The notes beneath the pieces were generated by a model. It had not been told where the DNA came from. It searched no databases and worked only from the letters and a program-made list of their open reading frames with translations. From positions 1 through 36,301 of the IMG/VR virus record IMGVR_UViG_3300030060_001026: 36,301 nucleotides of DNA; one strand, written 5' to 3'. A program made the translations under genes and the position numbers. This document shows positions 8,636-17,319 of the stretch, one piece after another (within the stretch, counting starts at the first letter, position 1; the number at the start of each line of letters is the position of its first letter). The stretch is from a virus.

Positions 8636-9494
8636 TATCCTCTCCTTTTATATGCACGTAAGAAACTGTCTTTGGTTCCTTTGCACGTGACTTTAATGCT
8701 GGCAGTTCTTTTAGTGTAGGCCAACAGGCATGTCTGTAAGAACACCAGCTACACTCTGATCCTAGTATTTTGTTGCCTGTCTTTTTACCGTTGAATACTT
8801 CATCAACAGCATCGAAGCACCGTTCTAGTTTGTCACTCTTTACAGCTAGAGCAGTCTTCTTTATTTTATACAATTCCTCCACCATGTCAAGACCATTAGC
8901 AGGAATATATTTAAAGCTACCATTGGCTTTATTTATCACCCACCAGCCTCCAGCTTTTAAACCAGATGCCTGTGCGTATCCTGCTAACTGTCCTACATAC
9001 CCAAAAGGGTCACTCTCTTTGAGTGATGCAAAGGACTTAAACTTATTACGATAAGACCAATCAGATGCAGACTTAATATCATCGACTGCACCATCAATAG
9101 CTATATCATATGTACCATTAATTGTAACATCTGCTTCTGGTATCTCCAATGCAACTTGATCTGCATCTTCAAATGCTACCTTTGCTTCTGTTAACAATCC
9201 TTTAAATACTGCCTCTACTATATCTCCTAACATCATGTTCATAACAAAGTTACTTGGTAGAGGTGTAGCTTCATCAGGACGATTCTTCTGAAACCATAAC
9301 TGACATGTAGGTCTACCTACATTAGACATTCTCAGTGCAAAGTCCTTACGCTTATTACCTCCACCAAACTGACGCTTTAACGCATCCATAACATCCTTGC
9401 CTATCTTTTCAATAGTGGCATCAGATAGTACAGCCTTACCATTGGCTGCATCTGTCATGTACTGTGCTAACGTCAGTTCGGCAGGATGGTTCAT
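8616..9494 (-). CDS. Cas4/RecB-like PD-(D/E)XK exonuclease with Fe-S cysteines
   Basis: A 292-residue nuclease. The PD-(D/E)XK core is visible: D130 in NGTYDI, D139-x-K141 in DIKSAS, and Q169-x-x-x-Y173 in QLAGYAQ (the QxxxY motif of the RecB/Cas4 group). Four cysteines, C64 near the N-terminus and C248, C251, C257 in CSWCSYRHAC, have the arrangement that holds a 4Fe-4S cluster in Cas4 and AddB. The expected activity is end-processing of DNA during phage recombination or replication, or degradation of host DNA. It is not a CRISPR protein by context: no cas1, cas2 or array is nearby. It follows the SSB-like gene without a gap, so the two are co-expressed. Confidence 0.9.
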   Translation of the reverse strand: MNHPAELTLAQYMTDAANGKAVLSDATIEKIGKDVMDALKRQFGGGNKRKDFALRMSNVGRPTCQLWFQKNRPDEATPLPSNFVMNMMLGDIVEAVFKGLLTEAKVAFEDADQVALEIPEADVTINGTYDIAIDGAVDDIKSASDWSYRNKFKSFASLKESDPFGYVGQLAGYAQASGLKAGGWWVINKANGSFKYIPANGLDMVEELYKIKKTALAVKSDKLERCFDAVDEVFNGKKTGNKILGSECSWCSYRHACWPTLKELPALKSRAKEPKTVSYVHIKGEDNDERVS

Positions 9495-10409
9495 TTAGAA
9501 GGGTGCTTCATCATCAAGTGAATGAAACTCATCTAGAACTTTCTCATCGCTAGACGATAGTGACTCTGACTTCTTGTTCCATTCAGAAATAATGTAGTTG
9601 TTATAGTTATCTACCCAACCCATAAAGTTACTGAATGCCTCATGGTCTTCCTGTGATATAGACAATGTATTATTAAAGTCTGCATTCACAGTAGGTAGGT
9701 AGAAGCTACTACCATTAGGTAATGATTGTTCTTCAGTACCGAATGATATTGTATGTGAGATAGGTAATAACTTCTTCTTACCGAATGTGTTGTAGGTATC
9801 ACCCAATAGTTTAAAAGCATTACGATTGTCTATCTCCCATATAAAAGGAAATGATTCAATTTTTTGTTTAACCTCCTCACCGTTTTCGTTGACAACATCT
9901 TTGAGATCTAGCAAACCAAATAATACACGTGTACGCTTGATCTCTTTAATCAATGTTTGCTGTGACTGTGGCAATGCCTTGAAGTCCTTGATCCAACCTG
10001 TAGGCTTACCACAGTTAAAGCCACCATCATTATCTTTAAGATCTATCTTGAGTGAATCACCCATGACAGTCTTAACGAACCTGTTAGGAACAGATCCAGA
10101 TCCTTTAATAAATCGCTTGTACATAAAGCGTTGTAGAAAAGTTCTTATCGTTGCAACAGGTGCATAGTACATGCCCGATGCAACAGTTGCATTACCGTCT
10201 GGTACGTCAAGTCTGTAATACCCACCGGGTACTACTTCCATCTTTACCTTCTTACCTTTAACTTCAGTGTCACCCATGATAGGTGCATGACTAATGCGTA
10301 ATCTAGCTAGGTTACTCTGAGCACTCTTAGTACTAGCATCTGCTGTGATGCCCATTGCTTTAGCCATTACTTCATAGTTATTAGTATCTATTGTTTCTGT
10401 CATTGCCAT
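9495..10409 (-). CDS. Probable single-stranded DNA-binding protein analogue
   Basis: A 304-residue protein without a sequence motif I can name, but its C-terminus ends LDDEAPF after a Ser/Glu/Asp-rich linker. An acidic tail closing in aromatic Phe is the hallmark of bacterial SSB (DDDIPF in E. coli) and T7 gp2.5, where it recruits partner replication proteins. The body has beta-rich and basic stretches compatible with an OB fold (residues 45-130). It lies between the DNA polymerase and the Cas4-like nuclease, where a replication phage would place an SSB. AGGAG stands eight bases before the ATG. The gene is certain; the SSB role is inference from tail and neighbours. Confidence 0.8.
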   Translation of the reverse strand: MAMTETIDTNNYEVMAKAMGITADASTKSAQSNLARLRISHAPIMGDTEVKGKKVKMEVVPGGYYRLDVPDGNATVASGMYYAPVATIRTFLQRFMYKRFIKGSGSVPNRFVKTVMGDSLKIDLKDNDGGFNCGKPTGWIKDFKALPQSQQTLIKEIKRTRVLFGLLDLKDVVNENGEEVKQKIESFPFIWEIDNRNAFKLLGDTYNTFGKKKLLPISHTISFGTEEQSLPNGSSFYLPTVNADFNNTLSISQEDHEAFSNFMGWVDNYNNYIISEWNKKSESLSSSDEKVLDEFHSLDDEAPF

Positions 10410-10453
10410 GTGTTTTTCTCCTCTACATGTTTCTCAAAAGAGCATAAGTTATA

Positions 10454-12547
10454 CTACGTTACGTCCTTCATGTCAAGCCAATTATTACCTATTTTTGCCT
10501 CTAATAACAAAGGCACATTGAAATCTACCTCTAACCACTCACGTATTATATCCTTAATATTATCGTTTGTGCTTTGGACTACGTGTATTACCCAATCCAA
10601 CTCGTCAGGGTGTACATCAATGACGATACTATCATGCACAGTATTTACTACGCAAGACTTTTTGTTGCGTAACATGTGATCAAACTGCCACAGTGCAACA
10701 GGAACTATATCTGCTGTAGCAAATGACTGCACAGGATAGTTTTTTATTTGAGTGAAATGACTCACTCTACCTCTAGGACTACGTACCACATCAGGAAAAG
10801 AAAACTCCCTACCTGATGGTGTGCGTATCTTACCAGTGTTTAGTGCTTCTTTGGCAAGAGACTTGTGCCATCTTGCGATGCCCATATACTTCTCATTAAA
10901 GTGTGAGTAGTATGTAGCCTCTGCCTCTGATCTACCGTACCCACTAGCACCGTATAGTGGTGCAAAGGTATGTGCTTTAGCTTCCTGTCTACTCATAGGT
11001 TGTCCTGCATCAGATATAACTTTAGCAGTATAAGCATGTACATCAAAACCCTCTACCACTTCTTGTATGGCAATAGGATCTTGTGACAGGAATGCTGCAA
11101 CTCTAAACTCTAGTTGTGCAAAGTCAGCCTCAACGATATGTCCACCATCAAAGCGTGATACAAATACACGTTTGACAGGGAACGTACCACCTCTAGGCAT
11201 GTTCTGCATGTTAGGTTCTTTACCACTTAGTCTACCAGTAGATGTCATGTGTTGGTTTAACTTAACATGTAACATACCATCAGCCTTAATATTATTCTTT
11301 ATACCACCAACGAAAGAAGAAAGATATGTGTCCAGTGCAGACAACCTCTGTACCTTTTCCAAAAACTCTAGAGCCTCTGGCATATCTTTTCTTCTTGCAG
11401 CGTTAGCTAGTAACTCCAGATTACGTTTGTTGGTGGAGAAGCCACTAGCTGTAGCCCACTTAGCACTAGGTGGTATAAACTTTAAACCAGCAACAGCGTT
11501 AGTAGGAATAACGTGATAACCGTTGCCACTACACGTGGGACATCTCGTTTCTTTAGCAAATGGGGTGCCATCCTTTTTTACCTTTCTTACTTTACCTGAA
11601 CCATAGCAGGTTTTACACTGCTTTAACTTAGCCTTATATACAATGTCAGTCTCACTACGAATTAGATCTCTGAAACTTGTGTCAGACATATAGGGTTCGT
11701 GTGCGTTCATCCACACTGTTTTATTCTTAGGCTTACGACTGTAAATCAAAGTAGACAATTGTTCTGGACTACTTAGATTAATGGGTACATCACCCATAAG
11801 TTCTCTTACCTTTCCATCTAGATACGCTACTATCTCCTTTCTCTCTTGTTCAAATGTGATACGCACTTCTTCTAGTGCATCACTATCAACTTTAAATCCA
11901 CGTGTATGGATCTTAGATAACTCAACCACCATCATGTTAGTTAAGTATCTAATCTTACTAAGACCTACATCATTAGCACCGTTGAACTTCATGTTTAGTT
12001 CATGTGCCAGTTGCTGTGTGGCATGTAAGTCAGCACTAAGATACTCAGATAACTCTGCATGTGGTATGTCACGTACAGACAAACCTTTCTTTAAGTATTC
12101 TTTCAGAGTGTCCTGCTTCTTAGTATCTAACTCGTACCGTTCAGCACATGCCTCAAGGGATAGTGGTTGTTTGATGCCACGCTGTGTAATGTACTCCATC
12201 ATCATAGTATCAAACACTGTGCCATTATACTTGAAGCCAGACTCCCATAACCACACAAGGTCATGGCTAATGTTGTGGCCTATCAGTACAGTAGCCTTAT
12301 CTAAGGCATCCTGCACTATCTTGTGTCCATCACTAGTGGGTGATACCTCACTGTGATCAAAGGTAACGATTGTTTCATTACCATGATCATCAAGCATACC
12401 CACCATGACTAACGTATTGTCAGGTTCAAAGGGATCGAGATGTAACTTACCGTTACGTTTTGTTACTGTGTTCTCAACGTCTAAGGTAAGTTTCACTGGA
12501 CCACTAGCCCTCTTGTCCGACAACTGATGCTTTAACTGTTCCATCAT
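10454..12547 (-). CDS. Family A DNA polymerase with DnaJ-type zinc-finger insert
   Basis: Replicative polymerase, about 697 residues from the chosen start (GGAG seven bases before an ATG pair; a frame ten codons longer has no such site). Numbering from the chosen ATG: the 3'-5' exonuclease has D23/E25 (DVEN), N92/D96 (NISHD) and Y169/D173 (YLSAD), so proofreading looks intact. Residues about 311-341 hold CKTCYGSG and CPTCSGNG, a half DnaJ central (zinc) domain, as described for HMO-2011. Polymerase motif A is DFAQLEFR (D475), motif B runs R520, K524, F528 to YG, and motif C is H638-D639. Phe at the position of E. coli F762 fits the form usually linked to processive, virulent phages. It overlaps the oxygenase gene upstream by 44 bases. 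Confidence 0.96.
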   Translation of the reverse strand: MMEQLKHQLSDKRASGPVKLTLDVENTVTKRNGKLHLDPFEPDNTLVMVGMLDDHGNETIVTFDHSEVSPTSDGHKIVQDALDKATVLIGHNISHDLVWLWESGFKYNGTVFDTMMMEYITQRGIKQPLSLEACAERYELDTKKQDTLKEYLKKGLSVRDIPHAELSEYLSADLHATQQLAHELNMKFNGANDVGLSKIRYLTNMMVVELSKIHTRGFKVDSDALEEVRITFEQERKEIVAYLDGKVRELMGDVPINLSSPEQLSTLIYSRKPKNKTVWMNAHEPYMSDTSFRDLIRSETDIVYKAKLKQCKTCYGSGKVRKVKKDGTPFAKETRCPTCSGNGYHVIPTNAVAGLKFIPPSAKWATASGFSTNKRNLELLANAARRKDMPEALEFLEKVQRLSALDTYLSSFVGGIKNNIKADGMLHVKLNQHMTSTGRLSGKEPNMQNMPRGGTFPVKRVFVSRFDGGHIVEADFAQLEFRVAAFLSQDPIAIQEVVEGFDVHAYTAKVISDAGQPMSRQEAKAHTFAPLYGASGYGRSEAEATYYSHFNEKYMGIARWHKSLAKEALNTGKIRTPSGREFSFPDVVRSPRGRVSHFTQIKNYPVQSFATADIVPVALWQFDHMLRNKKSCVVNTVHDSIVIDVHPDELDWVIHVVQSTNDNIKDIIREWLEVDFNVPLLLEAKIGNNWLDMKDVT

Positions 12548-13226
12548 TTTTTTGCTCCACTTTCTTTGGGATCTCAAGGAAGTTAAAGTTTACACTAAAA
12601 GATCTACGTTCACCCTTAGTCTTGAATGGATAGACACAGTGAAATAATTCACTAGGAAACAAATAGAAGTCACCCACCTGTGGCTTAACCATAAAGTTTG
12701 TAGCACTATACGTACTGGCAGTGCCATGCACAAACTGTATGTGTCCATGTGAAGGATGATGATCTTTGTAATCCTCTTCCCATTCAGAGTCTATGCCATC
12801 TGGCAACTTGAGATAGCCAACGCATGACATCCTACATCCTGTGTGTAGGTGCAGTGGGTTGTAATCATTCTCAAACTGACGCACTAGCCACCCTGATATA
12901 AACTGCACAGAATAATTATTTCTTTCTGTGTCTAACATGTTCTGTCCGTATGAGTTGCGTATTGTAGCTGTATTATTGTAGCTACCTACGAACTGTTTGA
13001 TCTCATTTAAGAATGTATCTCTCATCTCATCTGTAAAGAACAACTCCTGTTTTACCTTACCGACTAACTGATCAGAGTAGTCTGTCATAGATGCAAAGTC
13101 TTTATCAAAGTATGCATTCATGTCTGCTACAAACTTTGCACTTAGTTTCTTGTAACCCATAACAGGTCCAAAAGGAAAGAAGATCTGTTCCTCTGCATCT
13201 GGTTTGGGTCTAAATATATTTACCAT
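12504..13226 (-). CDS. 2-oxoglutarate/Fe(II)-dependent oxygenase family protein
   Basis: A 240-residue protein of the phage 2OG-Fe(II) oxygenase type. Iron ligands are visible: H126 and/or H128 in NPLHLHTG and H196 in FHCVYPF, with R208 in ERRSFSVNF as the likely 2-oxoglutarate anchor. The first histidine motif (N-P-x-H-x-H) and the strand YLKLP after it fit the Pfam PF13759 pattern rather than classical AlkB. Such enzymes hydroxylate proteins, nucleic acid bases or small molecules; the substrate is unknown. It has a perfect GGAGG six bases before ATG and overlaps the polymerase gene by 44 bases, so expression is tied to replication. DNA modification or repair is one possibility, virion or host protein hydroxylation another. 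Confidence 0.85.
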   Translation of the reverse strand: MVNIFRPKPDAEEQIFFPFGPVMGYKKLSAKFVADMNAYFDKDFASMTDYSDQLVGKVKQELFFTDEMRDTFLNEIKQFVGSYNNTATIRNSYGQNMLDTERNNYSVQFISGWLVRQFENDYNPLHLHTGCRMSCVGYLKLPDGIDSEWEEDYKDHHPSHGHIQFVHGTASTYSATNFMVKPQVGDFYLFPSELFHCVYPFKTKGERRSFSVNFNFLEIPKKVEQKNDGTVKASVVGQEG

Positions 13227-13237
13227 ATGTGTCCTCC

Positions 13238-14464
13238 TTATGCTGTAAATCTTGCTACTTGGTTATCTAACTCGCATGTTACTACACCATGCCAACCTGT
13301 AATCTTATTCTTGCCTATAGTAATGTGCCTCTCTGGATCTTCATCCGTATCACCTGCCTCTTTAATAGAGTTTCTTGCGAGTAACAATATCAAATCTGCC
13401 TCTGCTGCCTTACCTGTCTTAGACCCCTCCATCATGGACTGATCAAGAACAATGCGTCCTTCTGCTTCAGCAGCCAGTTGTGACATGTAGAAGATAGCAC
13501 ATTCATGTTGCTTGGCTATCTGTCTGGCGTGTATTGCATTCTGCTTTAGTAACTCATGTGTGCTTATTGTTGTAGAAGTTTTAGCAAATTTATCGCCCAT
13601 GTCAAGTATTAAAACGTCAGGTTTGTATCTTTTACACACAGCCTCCACCCAATCCATAGTTTTAGCTGTAGCATCTGTATGCCTTACGTTCTTAGACTTC
13701 TCTCTGTACACCACGAGATTACTGTCTACGTCATCAAGTATCTCCTTGCCTGTCCTGCCTGTAGCTGCATTGATATATCGCATACGCACACGCTGAACTG
13801 ACTCTTCATTGCATAGCACAGCTACATTAGCACCCTGATCTGCAAAGCCACCTTCACCCATGACTAGACTTGCATGGAAGCTAGTTTTACCTGTGTTAGA
13901 TCTAGCACCAACCGTGATAAGATGGCCCTGACTTATACCGGGTACTCTACGTGCCAAGGTGCGTATGTTAAACTTCCATTGTGGGTCCATGCTGTTCTGT
14001 TTAATCAGCGTGACCATATCTGTCTCATCCCAATTAACCTGTATACTAGGAATAAAATCATCTGCATATGTATCTAGTAGATTACGTAAGGGTTCTAATG
14101 TAGTAGCATCACCATTAACAAAATCAAAACCTAAGTTAGCTACCTCTTCACCAACCACCTGCCTAAACAACGTGCTCATAACATCACGTGCTATACCTTT
14201 GTCCATTAATTGCTGTTGCTTTAACTGTTCAAACATATCTGCAAACACAGACTTCTGTGCAGTGGTAAGCGTAGGATTGGCTGATAAAAAAAGTGCCTCC
14301 ACTTCTTCTGGTGAGACACTACGTTCATAGTTTTCCATGGCGTTATCTATTGCATGTTTAATCTTCTGAACATCTTTGGTGAAGAGTTTATCAGGACACC
14401 TTGTACCTTTGTTACCATCATAAAAATCTTTGTCCATAAGATTTCTTATTAGAGAAAGTTCCAT
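13238..14464 (-). CDS. Replicative DNA helicase (DnaB/T7 gp4B-like RecA-fold ATPase)
   Basis: A protein of about 408 residues. The C-terminal RecA-like domain holds Walker A GARSNTGKTS (residues about 186-195), a likely catalytic Glu in CNEES, and Walker B ILDMGDK (D288). Downstream segments IFYMSQLAAEAEGR and NKITGWHG match helicase motifs H3 and H4 of the DnaB family. The N-terminal 140 residues are helical. It should unwind DNA at the fork together with the primase encoded just upstream, which in T7 is fused to it. Start: of two adjacent ATG codons, the second lies five bases from AGGAG and is preferred. It lies 11 bases downstream of the primase stop. Confidence 0.93.
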   Translation of the reverse strand: MELSLIRNLMDKDFYDGNKGTRCPDKLFTKDVQKIKHAIDNAMENYERSVSPEEVEALFLSANPTLTTAQKSVFADMFEQLKQQQLMDKGIARDVMSTLFRQVVGEEVANLGFDFVNGDATTLEPLRNLLDTYADDFIPSIQVNWDETDMVTLIKQNSMDPQWKFNIRTLARRVPGISQGHLITVGARSNTGKTSFHASLVMGEGGFADQGANVAVLCNEESVQRVRMRYINAATGRTGKEILDDVDSNLVVYREKSKNVRHTDATAKTMDWVEAVCKRYKPDVLILDMGDKFAKTSTTISTHELLKQNAIHARQIAKQHECAIFYMSQLAAEAEGRIVLDQSMMEGSKTGKAAEADLILLLARNSIKEAGDTDEDPERHITIGKNKITGWHGVVTCELDNQVARFTA

Positions 14465-14475
14465 CATTTCTCCTT

Positions 14476-15231
14476 TCAATCCATGTTAAGTAATTCTATA
14501 TCCTTGTCATTTCCATACTTCAAATCATCCTGCAACATCAGGATCTTAACTTTCTCTACTACACCCTTCAACTCCTTTGCTACCTGTAGTGCTTTATTTA
14601 CTGCATCCTTATCTAAAGCAACCAATGCTGTAGAGAATTGTGATAGGTACTGCTTTTGTTCGTTAGACATTGATGTTCCCATTAATGCTACACCTGTATG
14701 TCGATCATCTCCAACGACAGCAGCACTTATACAATCCTCCACAACAACTGCCACCTTACCATAACCGTGAACATATGGCAACCTATTATTTCCATATCGT
14801 TTCCACTTAGGCAAACGTCTACCTATTGCTCTACCTGTAGCGTCCACCGTAACACCACCATGCACAACAGGAAACACAACTCTGTGCTCACGTATATCAT
14901 ACATCAAGCCGTGTCTGTTTGGTGACAGGTTCCAACCAAATGCCCACGCCATTGCCTGTTCATACTCACTGCTCAGAGGCACAATGTTTACTGGCATACA
15001 AAACTCTGTGGTATAGTTTTCCTCTGTCATATTTAACCTCCTGTATATAGACTCAGCAGACATCCTCATCTTATGTGTACCCCTTACATTGCACGATGCT
15101 TTGTAACAGTTCCACAGTAGGTGTCCATTGTTGTTGGTCACTGTAAATGTCTTGCGTCCTCTACACTCAGGACAATCCATACGTACAGAACTACCATCAG
15201 TAATGTCCAAGCCTGTCAGATATTCAAGCAC
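14476..15231 (-). CDS. DNA primase (zinc finger plus Toprim), T7 gp4A-like
   Basis: A 251-residue primase. The N-terminal zinc-binding domain has C20-P-E-C23 and C42 with C47 (NCYKASC), which reads the priming site. The Toprim domain shows VVVEDCISA (E165, D166) and ALDKDAVNKA (D207, D209), the metal-binding acidic residues. In T7 this module is fused to the helicase, here they are two adjacent genes. The start is a GTG with GGGGAG eight bases upstream, and it overlaps the previous stop by one base (TAGTG). It synthesises RNA primers for the lagging strand in concert with the helicase and polymerase next door. Confidence 0.93.
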   Translation of the reverse strand: MLEYLTGLDITDGSSVRMDCPECRGRKTFTVTNNNGHLLWNCYKASCNVRGTHKMRMSAESIYRRLNMTEENYTTEFCMPVNIVPLSSEYEQAMAWAFGWNLSPNRHGLMYDIREHRVVFPVVHGGVTVDATGRAIGRRLPKWKRYGNNRLPYVHGYGKVAVVVEDCISAAVVGDDRHTGVALMGTSMSNEQKQYLSQFSTALVALDKDAVNKALQVAKELKGVVEKVKILMLQDDLKYGNDKDIELLNMD

Positions 15232-15467
15232 TACACAAACTCCCCTGCTACTACATCTTCAGGTTTTATTATATCACCATCATCACGGTGCTTTTGTAGC
15301 TCTGACACACTTACTATTTCACATTTTAAAACTTGAACATCTCCATACAAACGATCAACTATTTTTTGAGCTTGTAACATAGTTTTAAAACCATTGTGCA
15401 ATGCTTTAGGCAAGTATACCCCATCTGCAATATACTCGAAACCCATTACTACATATCTCTCTTGCAT
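15231..15467 (-). CDS. Small protein of unknown function, 78 aa
   Basis: A short soluble protein with no recognised motif. The first 25 residues look like beta strands (YVVMGFEYIADGVYL), the middle is a helix (FKTMLQAQKIVDRLYG) and the tail is acidic. GGAG lies eight bases before the ATG and its stop overlaps the primase GTG start, so it is the coupled upstream partner of primase. The strand-helix-strand order suggests a small alpha/beta fold that could act on replication, but no function is claimed. Confidence 0.7.
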   Translation of the reverse strand: MQERYVVMGFEYIADGVYLPKALHNGFKTMLQAQKIVDRLYGDVQVLKCEIVSVSELQKHRDDGDIIKPEDVVAGEFV

Positions 15468-15468
15468 A

Positions 15469-15972
15469 TTACTTACTCCTTTTTTCTAGTTCATAATAAA
15501 AATCTGCGACTTGATATAGCTCTTTAAGTGTGGCTGAACTTTTCATAGTATTAGCTTTAAAAGAAACAATCACTAGGTTATCTTTACTGTAGCCTTTGTT
15601 ATTATCTATTCTATCTACAGACATACTATTTTGTTTGTATTTCCAATTATGACCTTCACCAAATGAAAACTTAGTTCCAAACACAGGACACTTTAAATCC
15701 TTTGGTATTAATTCTAATAGTTCTTCTGCTGTTAATGTTACGTCATTGCTTCTTTCTTTCATTTTACCTATTTTATAACTTAAAAAAGGCATACTTATAT
15801 CTGTGTACTTCTTAATATTAAAATAATTACTTACATATTTTCTCTTACTATCACGTATTTTTTCTTTATTATCAGCACGATAATTTTTATGCTGTATACG
15901 AAGCCTTTCTTTATTATCTTGATAGTATTTTTTACTATATTCTTTTCTAATAAGTGGGTCTTTATGAGGCAT
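15469..15972 (-). CDS. HNH endonuclease (free-standing homing type)
   Basis: A 167-residue protein. The C-terminal half contains the HNH-like block CPVFGTKFSF, then SMSVDRIDNNKGYSKDN (the D-R-I-D-N-x-x-G-Y-x-x-D-N core of many phage HNH enzymes) and IVSFKANTMKSSAT with the last conserved Asn. The N-terminal 60 residues are Lys/Tyr/Asn-rich and probably bind DNA. Such enzymes nick or cut a specific site and spread their own gene by recombination. It stands between a primase-linked gene and the recombinase gene without an intron, and its codons look more AT-rich than those of its neighbours, which suggests later arrival. GGAGG six bases before ATG supports the start. Confidence 0.9.
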   Translation of the reverse strand: MPHKDPLIRKEYSKKYYQDNKERLRIQHKNYRADNKEKIRDSKRKYVSNYFNIKKYTDISMPFLSYKIGKMKERSNDVTLTAEELLELIPKDLKCPVFGTKFSFGEGHNWKYKQNSMSVDRIDNNKGYSKDNLVIVSFKANTMKSSATLKELYQVADFYYELEKRSK

Positions 15973-15973
15973 G

Positions 15974-16855
15974 TCATTCCTCCTTAAACTGTTGTCGTGC
16001 AGTCAATGCACTATTAGCACTAAGGTATGTATTCTTAATGTATGGTTTTACTGACTGTGGATTGGCGTGACCTGTCACCGACATGATCTGTGGCAGTGGC
16101 ACACCTGCCTCTACCATCTCAGTTGTACCAGTTCTACGTAGATCCATCAAGCGTAACTCTTCTGGTAGTTCAGCCTGACGCATAATCTTTCTACCTATCT
16201 TAGACAACCTCTCCATAGAGAATGGTTTGTACTCACCATCCACAGGTGTAGGCATAGGTGCTACATACTGTTGAAAGTCAAAGTCGTTGCGTTGTTCTTC
16301 CAACATCTCAAGTAGTCCACCTGATATGGGTAGATGCACAGATGCACCACGCTTAGACTGCACTAGGTCTAGCCTTTTGTTATCAAAGTCTATACTAGAC
16401 CATTCAAGCACTCGCATGTCACCTACACGTTGACACCACTCATATGCCATCTGCACTATCAGTCCTACGTTACGATAAACAAAGTCACCGTAGGCTACGT
16501 TAAGAAACTCACGCACCTGATCTTCTGTCCATGTAACTTTACGTGGGGCAGGAGTGATCTTTCTGACCAATGTAAACGGATTGTTCTTCACGTACTCCAT
16601 ATCCAACCCATATCTGTATGCTCTACCTGCTACGACAGAGACATGATTAGCCAACTGTATGCCACGCTTAACCCATTCTTCGTAGGCTAGTCTAGCATCC
16701 TTGCCCGATATAGCATTGGCTGTTTTCTCACCAAAGGTATCTGTCAATACTTTCAAGAACCTTTTGTAATCTAGCTGTGTTCTATCACGTAGCCGATTAA
16801 ACTCTGGTGATTGCACATATAAGTTGACTAATCGTTTTACAGATACTGGCCTCAT
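15974..16855 (-). CDS. int: Tyrosine recombinase / integrase
   Basis: A 293-residue site-specific recombinase. Residues 1-95 form a SAM-like core-binding domain; the catalytic domain has R143 (CQRVGD), K168 (QSKRGASVHL), R240 (LMDLRRT), H263 (VTGHA) and the nucleophile probably Y272 (KPYIKN). The position that is usually His in HxLRR is Met237, a known type of variation but noteworthy. It may integrate the phage genome, or resolve genome multimers. No repressor gene, excisionase or tRNA-like attachment site is visible in the window, so lysogeny is possible but unproven. Its ATG overlaps the stop of the upstream gene (ATGA). Confidence 0.93.
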   Translation of the reverse strand: MRPVSVKRLVNLYVQSPEFNRLRDRTQLDYKRFLKVLTDTFGEKTANAISGKDARLAYEEWVKRGIQLANHVSVVAGRAYRYGLDMEYVKNNPFTLVRKITPAPRKVTWTEDQVREFLNVAYGDFVYRNVGLIVQMAYEWCQRVGDMRVLEWSSIDFDNKRLDLVQSKRGASVHLPISGGLLEMLEEQRNDFDFQQYVAPMPTPVDGEYKPFSMERLSKIGRKIMRQAELPEELRLMDLRRTGTTEMVEAGVPLPQIMSVTGHANPQSVKPYIKNTYLSANSALTARQQFKEE

Positions 16856-17319
16856 ACTGCTTCCACTTCCTCCTGTTGCATCTCTTTGGTGTACAAACCT
16901 ATGTCAGGATAGTGTACACCCACTGACCGTTTGGCATTGCCTTGCTTGTCATAGGCCATGACTGTGCACTTTCTTATGACACTGTGTTCTCTGTCCTGAC
17001 CATACACACTGTCCAGCCATAGACCAGTACGCAGATAAAACTTCATGTTGTGTATGTACATTTCTAGTATATTCATTTCGTTGTTAAGTTTTTTCTGCAT
17101 AGCTTTGTCTCTTCTACAGGACATCTTCAAGGATGATAGCACCTCTTCGTTGTGTTTAATCCATGACTTAACTTTGTCCATGCTTACTGGATGTTTACTG
17201 TCTAGACTACGCACACTTTCATGCACACTAAGGTTAGCAGGTTTACGTTTGGCTGCACGTGCTTTCTCAAGACGTTTTGCTGATGCCTCTCTCTGTTCTT
17301 TTGTCATTGGCTTACGCAT
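16852..17319 (-). CDS. Basic protein of unknown function, 155 aa
   Basis: The N-terminus is strongly basic and helical (TKEQREASAKRLEKARAAKR), a composition frequent in small phage nucleic-acid-binding proteins. A Lys/Asn/Glu-rich helical middle follows, with CRRDKAMQKKLNNEMNILEM, and the C-terminal 50 residues form strands (KCTVMAYDKQGNAKRSVGVH). I recognise no family. GGAGG sits five bases before ATG, and its stop overlaps the recombinase start, so the two proteins are made together; an accessory role to recombination is a guess from this pairing only. Confidence 0.75.
   Translation of the reverse strand: MRKPMTKEQREASAKRLEKARAAKRKPANLSVHESVRSLDSKHPVSMDKVKSWIKHNEEVLSSLKMSCRRDKAMQKKLNNEMNILEMYIHNMKFYLRTGLWLDSVYGQDREHSVIRKCTVMAYDKQGNAKRSVGVHYPDIGLYTKEMQQEEVEAV

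Noticed and set aside
8616-9494. CRISPR adaptation role for the Cas4-like nuclease
   Set aside because: No cas1 or cas2 gene and no repeat-spacer array in the window; phage replication context explains it better.
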